This document shows, one piece after another, positions 16,298 to 25,120 of a DNA stretch of 64,000 nt; position 1 is the stretch's first letter, and each line of letters begins with the position of its first letter. Below the pieces are notes generated by a model. The model was not told the DNA's origin and ran no database searches. It saw only the letters and a program-made list of their open reading frames with translations. A program made the position numbers and the translations under genes. Source of the stretch: an uncultured Clostridia bacterium (GTDB lineage: Bacteria > Bacillota > Clostridia > Oscillospirales > Acutalibacteraceae); assembly GCA_944380885.1 (NCBI GenBank), contig CALWIZ010000006.1:28516-92515 (forward strand), written 5' to 3'.

Positions 16298-16499
16298 GGG
16301 CTCTCAACTGTAAAAGGAGATTAAAAAGATTCCGGCTTGGTCACGGGAATCTTCTGCACAAATAAGAAAAGAGCCCGGGGCGCGTTTGGCTCCAGGCCCT
16401 TGCCTGTAAAAAGGGACTAAAAAGATGCCGGCTGTAGACGAGAGCGAAAAGGCAAAAGAAAAAAGCCGAGCTTGGAACGCGTATTGCGTCCAGGCTCAG
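16298..16499. repeat. Tandem ~97-nt structured repeat next to tRNA-Ser
   Basis: A 30-nt block at 16308-16337 recurs at 16404-16433 with 26 of 30 identities (CTGTAAAA..., TAAAAAGAT, CCGGCT), 96 nt apart. A hairpin-forming block at 16371-16399 (GAGCCCGGGG...CCAGGCCC) recurs at 16469-16498, 98 nt apart. The second hairpin is the terminator downstream of tRNA-Ser on the minus strand, so the unit looks like a duplicated tRNA 3' flank. No coding potential was seen in 16196-16500. Confidence 0.6.
16463..16499 (-). terminator. Terminator of tRNA-Ser
   Basis: Read on the minus strand, a long G-U-containing stem (GAGCCTGGACGC against GCGTTCCAAGCTC, loop AATAC) followed by a T-rich tail, 3 nt after the tRNA CCA. 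Confidence 0.7.
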
Positions 16500-16501
16500 C
16501 C

Positions 16502-16594
16502 TGGCGGAGATGGAGAGATTCGAACTCTCGAACCACTGTTAATGGTTACACGATTTCCAATCGTGCGCCCTCGACCGGACTAGGCGACATCTCC
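16502..16594 (-). tRNA. tRNA-Ser(GGA)
   Basis: Seven-bp acceptor stem GGAGATG/CATCTCC, anticodon loop TTGGAAA (anticodon GGA), long variable arm typical of Ser tRNAs, T-loop TTCGAAT, discriminator G and encoded CCA (16502-16504). Confidence 0.95.
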
Positions 16595-16632
16595 GAATCG
16601 TAATAAGCCGTTCTTTAACGACGGCAATAGCC

Positions 16633-16661
16633 ATTATAACATCAGTTGCCGCAAAAATCAA
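16633..16661 (-). promoter_or_regulatory. Promoter of tRNA-Ser
   Basis: On the minus strand TTGATT (16661-16656), 17-nt spacer, TATAAT (16638-16633). A GTTGCCGCAAAAA/TTTTTGCGGCAAC inverted repeat (about 16646-16680) overlaps the -35 and probably terminates the upstream small gene. Confidence 0.7.
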
Positions 16662-16698
16662 GTATTTTTTGCGGCAACCGGTAATTAGGCAATGTATA

Positions 16699-16878
16699 TT
16701 ATTTTATGGTTTCAAAATGCGAAACGGCAGGCTTGATAACTTTAAGTTTTTTTCTTTTTAAATAGCAGAAAACACGTCTTTCAAACGCGGCAAGACGGTC
16801 TTCATGAAAGAAGCCCCAAATAACTGCGGCAAACAAGGCAATTTCAAGTACAGTTCTTAAAAGCATCGGAAAACTCAT
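16699..16878 (-). CDS. 59-aa single-pass membrane protein under a LexA box
   Basis: Start at ATG 16878 with GGGAGG 8 nt upstream; a longer in-frame start at 16953 would lie ahead of the promoter. Residues about 5-23 (LLRTVLEIALFAAVIWGFF) form one membrane helix; the rest is a basic cytoplasmic tail (YLKRKKLKVIKPAV). A consensus LexA box lies between the -10 and the start codon, so the gene should be induced by DNA damage. Small SOS-induced membrane proteins in other bacteria (YneA, SidA, SulA analogues) halt cell division. That role here is inference from regulation and topology; there is no LysM domain as in YneA. Confidence 0.75.
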   Translation of the reverse strand: MSFPMLLRTVLEIALFAAVIWGFFHEDRLAAFERRVFCYLKRKKLKVIKPAVSHFETIK

Positions 16879-16891
16879 AATTTCAACCTCC

Positions 16892-16905
16892 CGAACAAAT
16901 GTTCG
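16892..16905. promoter_or_regulatory. LexA (SOS) box
   Basis: CGAACAAATGTTCG is a perfect 14-bp palindrome in its arms and fits the Gram-positive LexA consensus CGAACRNRYGTTYC at 13 of 14 positions. It lies just downstream of the -10 (16913-16918) and immediately upstream of the ribosome site. Confidence 0.85.
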
Positions 16906-16912
16906 CAAACTT

Positions 16913-16941
16913 ATTATATCGTCAAACGCGGAATTTGTCAA
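16913..16941 (-). promoter_or_regulatory. Promoter of the SOS-controlled 59-aa gene
   Basis: Minus strand TTGACA (16941-16936), 17-nt spacer, TATAAT (16918-16913): full consensus, as expected for a gene held off by LexA. Confidence 0.82.
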
Positions 16942-17080
16942 GATATTTTTCAAATTAGGAAAATCTTGATTTCCGTCATTTTACAATAGTAATGATATCA
17001 AAAGCAAAGACCCAAAAAGCGTACTTTAAATAATATGAAAAAATATTTTAAATAAATATTCGTGTATTGACAAAAAAAGG

Positions 17081-17108
17081 TTGACAAACGGAAAAAAAGT
17101 ATTATACT
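17081..17108 (+). promoter_or_regulatory. Distal promoter candidate for the secreted-protein/RiPP region
   Basis: TTGACA (17081-17086), 16-nt spacer, TATACT (17103-17108). A second promoter lies nearer the gene. 16954-17280 has no coding potential. Confidence 0.55.
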
Positions 17109-17242
17109 TATATTGATATATATAATACTGTTTTTCTGCTTGCTTTTGAAAAAAATACTGTTATGTTGTGATGTTTGACTATTTACACAAAAAAAACTTT
17201 ATTTTTTTTATTGACTGCGACATTGTTTTGCATAAATATCAC

Positions 17243-17271
17243 TTGAATTTATTTTTTTAAGATGTTATAAT
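17243..17271 (+). promoter_or_regulatory. Proximal promoter of the cohesin-like secreted protein
   Basis: TTGAAT (17243-17248), 17-nt spacer, TATAAT (17266-17271). The predicted start near 17279 places the structured segment exactly at the 5' end of the mRNA. Confidence 0.7.
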
Positions 17272-17278
17272 TGCATTA

Positions 17279-17365
17279 GTCATAGGAAGCGGTTTAGCTT
17301 CGTCTGGACAGTCCGGTCTCGGGGGAGACGAATATTTGGCGAAAGCCGGTTAGGAGAAAAAAAGT
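17279..17365 (+). ncRNA. Unassigned structured 5' leader (candidate cis-regulatory RNA)
   Basis: About 87 nt, G+C-rich inside a very A+T-rich intergenic region. It can form GAAGC/GCTTC (17286-17301), GTCTC-GGGG-GAGAC (17316-17329) and GGC-GAAA-GCC with a GNRA loop (17338-17347). CCGG at 17313-17316 could pair with CCGG at 17346-17349 just before the AGGAG ribosome site, giving a pseudoknot that would hide it. It does not match the c-di-GMP-I or -II, ydaO, glycine or THF consensus as I know them. Confidence 0.5.
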
Positions 17366-18889
17366 ATGAAAAAGATTTTCAAAAAATCTCTGGCAATTAT
17401 GGTTTCGGCTGCCATATGCTTAACCGCACTTATCGGCTGCCTTTCCGTAAGCGCTGCGAACGGTGAAGCTCCTGTGTATACAGTGGCGACCGTAGAGGGC
17501 AAAAAGGGCGAAACAGTTGATGTAAATGTAACAGGTGCTGATCTCACCGAAATCTGCGGTCAGGACTTAAGCATTATTTTTGCCGCAGGTCTTACAATCG
17601 GAACCGTGCATGACAATATAACTAATGATGATCTTGTTTGCGATCCTGATGGTGACGGAATGCAGTACAACGTTATCGTCAATGATGACGGAACCAATAC
17701 TCTTAAGATGGTTGACATAATCAACTTCCCGGAATACACTGGTTCACCTGAACTTGTAACAGGTACATTTGATGTTACTATCAGCGTTACAATACCTGCC
17801 GATGCGGCTGCCGGTACTGAATATCCGATAACCATCGACGAGAGTCAGTTTGCCGATTATGATGAGGCCTGGGTTGAACCTACTCTTACTAACGGTAAGA
17901 TTACTGTAGTAGAAGATGTAATTGAACCTGTATTGGATGAGTCCATTTCTGCTATAAGAGCTATTCGTATTCAGGATACAGTTGGCGTGAGCTATCTTGT
18001 TCCAAAGGCAGCAATGAGTAAATATGCTGACTTCCGTATTGAGATAAAGTATAATAAATTTGATGGTGATTATAATTATACTCAGACATCAATGATAATT
18101 AATAAATCAGATGATGAAGCTCCTGCTGAAGGTGTTGTACATGGATTTACATTCCCTGGCGTTGGTATGTATGAAATGAACAATGAATTAGAAGCTGTTA
18201 TCTATGCTCTTGATGGTGAGGGTAATGTTGTAGCATACTCTAACACCTTTAAGGATTCAATTGTAGCATTAGCTAAAAACTTGTATTCAACAACTGATTC
18301 GGTAAAAACAAAGACATTAATTACAGACTTGTTAAATATGGGTGCTGAAGCTCAAAAATATTTTGTTGCTATGAAACCAAATTCTGATTTGGCTTCAGTT
18401 CCGCTTGCAAACGAGGGATTTGATCAAACTTATGCAACTGCAGAGATAAGTAAAGACGATTTAAATACTATTTTTAGTAATGATGTTATTAAAGGCGATA
18501 TTAGTATGGTAAATGCACTCTCTTTCGCCGGCTCACCGTGTGTATCTTATGTTATTACCGGTGTTTCCAACTATGATGTATCAAAACTTTCTTTGACAGT
18601 TTCTTACAGAGATGATTATGCTGGTAAAGATGTCTCTGTTACATTAAATGGTAATGAAATAGCTTTTGGCGGTTCAATGTGTATTTATGCTTTTTCTAAC
18701 ACGGCATTATATGATGGAAATAAAGTGGTGACTGCTGAACTTTCTTATGATGGCGAAGTATACATAAGAAACACTTGCACTGTTGAAAAGATTTTGTCTG
18801 ATAAATTTGATGATCCTACAACAAGCGAACTTGCAAAGAGTACTGCTAAATTTGGTAAATCTGCACGCGAATATTTTGGTATAAATTAA
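17366..18889 (+). CDS. Secreted protein with cohesin-like N-terminal domain and two related C-terminal modules
   Basis: 507 aa. Signal peptide at residues 1-31 (KKIFKKS..., hydrophobic core, cleavage near SVSA-A). Residues about 36-185 form a cohesin-like beta-sandwich (KKGETVDVNVTGADL, then SVTIPADAAAGTEYPITI). Residues about 190-507 contain two modules that each end alike: ...ALAKNLY...LLNMGAEAQKYF and ...ELAKSTAKFGKSAREYF. Such endings recur in Clostridial surface proteins of unknown role. No LPXTG or S-layer anchor is visible. Base composition changes near codon 190 to clearly A+T-rich. The RiPP precursor follows by 44 nt, so the two may share a transcript. Confidence 0.72.
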   Translation: MKKIFKKSLAIMVSAAICLTALIGCLSVSAANGEAPVYTVATVEGKKGETVDVNVTGADLTEICGQDLSIIFAAGLTIGTVHDNITNDDLVCDPDGDGMQYNVIVNDDGTNTLKMVDIINFPEYTGSPELVTGTFDVTISVTIPADAAAGTEYPITIDESQFADYDEAWVEPTLTNGKITVVEDVIEPVLDESISAIRAIRIQDTVGVSYLVPKAAMSKYADFRIEIKYNKFDGDYNYTQTSMIINKSDDEAPAEGVVHGFTFPGVGMYEMNNELEAVIYALDGEGNVVAYSNTFKDSIVALAKNLYSTTDSVKTKTLITDLLNMGAEAQKYFVAMKPNSDLASVPLANEGFDQTYATAEISKDDLNTIFSNDVIKGDISMVNALSFAGSPCVSYVITGVSNYDVSKLSLTVSYRDDYAGKDVSVTLNGNEIAFGGSMCIYAFSNTALYDGNKVVTAELSYDGEVYIRNTCTVEKILSDKFDDPTTSELAKSTAKFGKSAREYFGIN

Positions 18890-18932
18890 TTATTAAACTA
18901 TTATAATTTATTTTAAAATAGGCGGTGAAAAA

Positions 18933-19055
18933 ATGAAGTTTGAAAGAGCAAGTGTAGAAATTGTTTCATTAAATGTGAACGATGTTGTTACTACAAGTGG
19001 TGGTACGACTATACCATGTTCTTGTGATTTTGGTATGCCAGGCTTGGTTCTCTAA
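18933..19055 (+). CDS. Putative RiPP precursor peptide, 40 aa
   Basis: Short open frame with a good ribosome site (AGGCGGTG, 6 nt before ATG). Peptide: leader MKFERASVEIVSLNVNDVV, then TTSGGTT, then a short tail IPCSCDFGMPGLVL with two cysteines (29 and 31). A hydrophobic, charged leader ending in a T/S/G-rich stretch before a Cys-containing core is typical of radical SAM-modified peptides, and the genes that follow are a kinase, a radical SAM/SPASM enzyme, PqqD and a peptidase. A 16-bp terminator-like hairpin directly follows, as expected where precursor mRNA must exceed enzyme mRNA. The modification and activity are unknown. Confidence 0.72.
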   Translation: MKFERASVEIVSLNVNDVVTTSGGTTIPCSCDFGMPGLVL

Positions 19056-19073
19056 TTCTACACAGAATTATTA

Positions 19074-19115
19074 AAAAGGAATGACCTCATTCTTTGGAGT
19101 GAGGTCATTCCTTTT
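19074..19115 (+). terminator. Attenuating terminator between precursor and maturation genes
   Basis: Perfect 16-bp stem AAAAGGAATGACCTCA / TGAGGTCATTCCTTTT with 10-nt loop and an A/T-rich stem base. It lies inside the presumed operon, so partial read-through would favour precursor over enzymes. Confidence 0.85.
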
Positions 19116-19147
19116 AAGAAAATATTTTAAGAAAAAAGGTAAAATTA

Positions 19148-19867
19148 ATGTTTAAGGCTGAATTGGCTGAAATCAAAATTCAATTTGAAAACACATATTA
19201 TCATGTAAATAAAATTATGCTTCCGTGGGTAAATGATTTTTCAAAGCCTGATGTAATATTAAGCGCAACAGACCGTGAAATTCAATATGAAGCTGATCTT
19301 GATGAAAATAAAGGTATTCACACGAACTCTTACTACGAGGGTATCTGTTTTTTTCGTAAAATCTCTGAAATATTACCTAATTACTATTCTTGCGTTTTTC
19401 ACGCAGCTGTATTTGAAGTTAATAATGTGGGTATTGCTTTGATGGCTGAAAGCGGTGTTGGTAAAACAACGCATATGTTGTTGTGGCAAGAGTTATTCGG
19501 AAGTAATTTAAAAATAATTAACGGTGATAAGCCTATTTTAAAATTAAAAAATGGAGTTCCGTATGCCTATGGTACTCCTTGGTGCGGAAAAGAAAATTTT
19601 GGCTGTAATGATAATACCAGGTTAAGACATATTTGCCTAATAAACAGAAGTTCAAAAAATTATACCGAAATCCTTGGAAAAGACAAAGCATTTAATCTTT
19701 TGTTTAATCAGGTTTATATGCCTAAAGGAACTGAACAATTAGTTGAAACGATGAAAATTATAAATATTTTATTGAACGACTGCGAATTTTGGCAAATAAA
19801 CTGCAACAAAGAAATCGAAGCCGCTGAAATTGCTTCAAATACAATATTATCTAATAAATTATTATGA
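19148..19867 (+). CDS. HPr kinase-like (HprK/PEPCK-fold) ATPase of a RiPP locus
   Basis: 239 aa. P-loop MAESGVGKTTHMLLW near residue 100, then IINGDKPIL (Walker B-like Asp) and PYAYGTPWCGKENFG, the conserved substrate-side loop of HprK-related proteins found in peptide-modification gene clusters. It lacks the N-terminal domain and the HPr-recognition region of true HPr kinase. In some lasso peptide pathways such paralogues phosphorylate the precursor. The Thr/Ser-rich stretch before the core of the neighbouring peptide is a possible target; this is inference. Strongly A+T-rich codons. Confidence 0.75.
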   Translation: MFKAELAEIKIQFENTYYHVNKIMLPWVNDFSKPDVILSATDREIQYEADLDENKGIHTNSYYEGICFFRKISEILPNYYSCVFHAAVFEVNNVGIALMAESGVGKTTHMLLWQELFGSNLKIINGDKPILKLKNGVPYAYGTPWCGKENFGCNDNTRLRHICLINRSSKNYTEILGKDKAFNLLFNQVYMPKGTEQLVETMKIINILLNDCEFWQINCNKEIEAAEIASNTILSNKLL

Positions 19868-19877
19868 GGAGTAGAGA

Positions 19878-21239
19878 ATGACACAAATTATTGAGCCGGT
19901 CAAAATTACCCAATTGGCAATGGGCGATCAAAAGATTATAGAATCTACTTATCGTCTGTCTAAATATGTTTTATCTTATCAAATCGATAGAGGAATTTTA
20001 TTGTTTAATGTTTTAACCGGCGAATTAATAGCATTAGAAGAAAAAGAAATTGATATTTCAAATATAAAAGAAAATAATAAAAGTCTTTACTTTTATTTAA
20101 TTAACAGATGGTTTTTATTTCCCGATTGTTATAACGAAGTAATCCTTTCGGAACAGGTTAAAGAAACAATGCGACTTGTTATGAAATCTTTGCCGAAGAA
20201 AGCAATTACTGATTTTACCGTATTTCCTACTACTGATTGTAATGCTAGATGTTTTTACTGTTTTGAGAAAAACAGGCAGCCTATAACCATGAGCGAGAAA
20301 ACTGCAAATGATGTTGCGGATTATATAATTAAAGTGTCAAAAAGTAATAAAATAAAAATAAATTGGTTTGGCGGCGAACCGGTTTATAATTATAAAGTTA
20401 TCGATACAATATGCCATAAATTAAAAAATTACAATATTGATTATTCATCTATGATGGTAAGCAATGGATATTTATTTAATGAAGAATTAGTTTTAAAAGC
20501 AAAAGATTTATGGAATTTAAATTATATACAGATAACCATTGACGGTACAGAAAAAATATACAATAATATAAAAGCATATATTGACAAAACTTTTGAAAAT
20601 CCATTTTCCCACGTGTTAGACAACATAGAACTCCTCTTAAAAAATCAAATATATGTCAGAATACGTATGAATATGGATAAATATAATAGAAATGATTTAT
20701 ATGATCTTGTTAATATTCTGATAACACGGTTTGGGTGTTATGATAATTTCGGTGTTTATTCTCATTTGCTATTTGAAGATACCACTAAAGAGATGAAACA
20801 ACGTGACGATAAAACGCGGCATAAATTAATAGATGATTATTTAGCTCTTGAAGATTATATTATCAAAAAAAATATTTCATTACCCTATTCTATAGATGGA
20901 CGATTAAGGTATAGGCAATGTATGGCAGATAATGATTCAGCTACAACTATTTTGCCAGATGGACATTTAGGTAAATGCGAGCATTATACCGATAAATGTT
21001 TTTGGGGTAGTATATATGAAGACCAAATCGATTATACAATGATCGAAAAATTTATAAAATTAAAAAATAAAGGTGAACAATGCAAAAATTGTTCATTGTA
21101 CCCAGCTTGTATGGAATTAGAATCCTGTCCGTCAGCTCTTACAAGGTGTGATGAATTTGATAAAAAGCTCAGATTTTATAATGTAGAACGATGTGTAAGA
21201 GGCTCTTATGAAAACTTTGTAAAAAATAAGGAGAATTAA
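19878..21239 (+). CDS. Radical SAM/SPASM peptide-modifying enzyme
   Basis: 453 aa. Residues 1-105: N-terminal domain with LLFNVLTGELIALEE, as in sactipeptide and ranthipeptide maturases, likely to recognise the leader. The radical SAM core starts at CNARCFYCFE (CX3CX2C, 4Fe-4S for SAM cleavage), followed by INWFGGEPVYNY and ITIDGTEK. The C-terminal SPASM domain (about 350-453) is rich in cysteines: CEHYTDKCFWG, CKNCSLYPACMELESC and ALTRCDEF, ligating auxiliary Fe-S clusters. Enzymes of this build form thioether or carbon-carbon crosslinks in peptides. The cysteines of the 40-aa peptide are the obvious candidates. Confidence 0.9.
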   Translation: MTQIIEPVKITQLAMGDQKIIESTYRLSKYVLSYQIDRGILLFNVLTGELIALEEKEIDISNIKENNKSLYFYLINRWFLFPDCYNEVILSEQVKETMRLVMKSLPKKAITDFTVFPTTDCNARCFYCFEKNRQPITMSEKTANDVADYIIKVSKSNKIKINWFGGEPVYNYKVIDTICHKLKNYNIDYSSMMVSNGYLFNEELVLKAKDLWNLNYIQITIDGTEKIYNNIKAYIDKTFENPFSHVLDNIELLLKNQIYVRIRMNMDKYNRNDLYDLVNILITRFGCYDNFGVYSHLLFEDTTKEMKQRDDKTRHKLIDDYLALEDYIIKKNISLPYSIDGRLRYRQCMADNDSATTILPDGHLGKCEHYTDKCFWGSIYEDQIDYTMIEKFIKLKNKGEQCKNCSLYPACMELESCPSALTRCDEFDKKLRFYNVERCVRGSYENFVKNKEN

Positions 21240-21241
21240 CA

Positions 21242-21508
21242 ATGAAACTAAAATACAACTTTGTAACAAATGAAGTAGCTGATAAAATTGTTGCGGTAGC
21301 AGTTGGCGACGATCTTGAAAAATTCGGCGGTTTTATCAAAATGAACGGAACAGGCGCCTACATTTTCAATATGCTTAAAAACGACGTTACGGAAGATGAA
21401 ATAGTGACGGCGATGTTAAAGGATTATGAGGATGTAACCGAGCAGGAAGTGCGCGAGACTGTGAAAGAGTTTACCGACAAATTAAAAGCGGCGGACGTGC
21501 TTATCTGA
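21242..21508 (+). CDS. PqqD-family peptide chaperone (RRE)
   Basis: 88 aa, 2 nt after the radical SAM gene with AAGGAG upstream. PqqD-like winged-helix fold: MNGTGAYIFNMLKNDVTEDEIVTAMLKDYEDVTEQEVRETVKEF. PqqD domains bind precursor leaders and deliver them to the radical SAM enzyme. From here the base composition returns to the chromosomal average, unlike the three genes before it. Confidence 0.88.
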   Translation: MKLKYNFVTNEVADKIVAVAVGDDLEKFGGFIKMNGTGAYIFNMLKNDVTEDEIVTAMLKDYEDVTEQEVRETVKEFTDKLKAADVLI

Positions 21509-21984
21509 TGCAGCATCTTGACATTTATGAGATTGAGGAGAAGCTCAAAAACGATGAGGAAGTTTCTTCTTTAACAGTCGGCATAAGCATGGAACCTATG
21601 CTGAGACAGCATAGAGATATCGTAATAATCAAGAGGGTAAACGGCAGACTGAAGAGAAACGATGTCCCGCTTTACCGCCGCGCAGGGTGTGACAGATTTA
21701 TTCTGCACAGAATACTGAAAGTCACAAATGACGGCTATGTAATACGCGGTGACAACCTTTACAGAAAGGAATACGATGTCAAAGACGGCGATATTATCGG
21801 CGTCCTTAAAGCGTTTTACCGTGACGGGAAGTATTACGACTGCGAAAAAAGCCGAAAATACAAAATATATGTCTTTTTGATGCGGACAAGTTATCCTTTC
21901 AGATATTTCTGGAAATTCAGACTTCGTCCGTTCCTCGGAAAAATCAAACGCTTTATCTTAGTGCAAAAAAACAGAAAAAAGTAA
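21508..21984 (+). CDS. S26-type (signal peptidase-like) protease, candidate leader peptidase
   Basis: 158 aa, overlapping pqqD by 1 nt. GISMEPMLRQHRDIVII holds the nucleophile Ser; DRFILHRILKV supplies a His where bacterial signal peptidase I has Lys, matching the Ser-His (SipW/S26B-like) type; YVIRGDNLYRKE is the conserved GDN box. There is no N-terminal membrane helix; the C-terminal 45 residues are basic and amphipathic. Next to PqqD and radical SAM genes the likely job is removal of the RiPP leader. No transporter is linked. Confidence 0.8.
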   Translation: MQHLDIYEIEEKLKNDEEVSSLTVGISMEPMLRQHRDIVIIKRVNGRLKRNDVPLYRRAGCDRFILHRILKVTNDGYVIRGDNLYRKEYDVKDGDIIGVLKAFYRDGKYYDCEKSRKYKIYVFLMRTSYPFRYFWKFRLRPFLGKIKRFILVQKNRKK

Positions 21985-22076
21985 TACATTTTTATTCTTA
22001 TTTTTAAACTTATTTAGATGTAGAAAATATTAAGGTTTTTTCTACATTTTGAGCAGCTAAAACATATAAAAAAATA

Positions 22077-22105
22077 TTGACAAACCGAATACTATAAAGT
22101 ATAGT
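22077..22105 (+). promoter_or_regulatory. Promoter and operator-like palindrome of lacZ
   Basis: TTGACA (22077-22082), 17-nt spacer, TATAGT (22100-22105). ACTATA-AAG-TATAGT (22091-22105) is an inverted repeat covering the -10, a likely repressor site. No adjacent regulator gene. Confidence 0.68.
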
Positions 22106-22120
22106 TGTTTTGTTAGATTA

Positions 22121-22169
22121 TACAGTACGGGAAAGGATATGGGATTTATAATAACTTTTCCGTACTGTA
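22121..22169 (+). promoter_or_regulatory. Long hairpin in the lacZ leader
   Basis: TACAGTACGGGAAAG pairs with CTTTTCCGTACTGTA across a 19-nt loop. It lacks a T tract, so it is more likely a stability or regulatory element than a terminator. Confidence 0.6.
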
Positions 22170-22181
22170 TTGTTTATATAG

Positions 22182-25025
<2,844 letters not shown>

Positions 25026-25026
25026 T

Positions 25027-25067
25027 AAAAATACTCCCGTACCTTTTAAAGGTACGGGAGTATTTTT
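25027..25067. terminator. Bidirectional terminator between lacZ and potD
   Basis: AAAAATACTCCCGTACC / GGTACGGGAGTATTTTT, perfect 17-bp stem with 7-nt loop. Confidence 0.95.
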
Positions 25068-25120
25068 GTAAGCGTTTTGCCGTGCGCGGTCAGATGGTTT
25101 TACCGCTATATTAAAATTTA

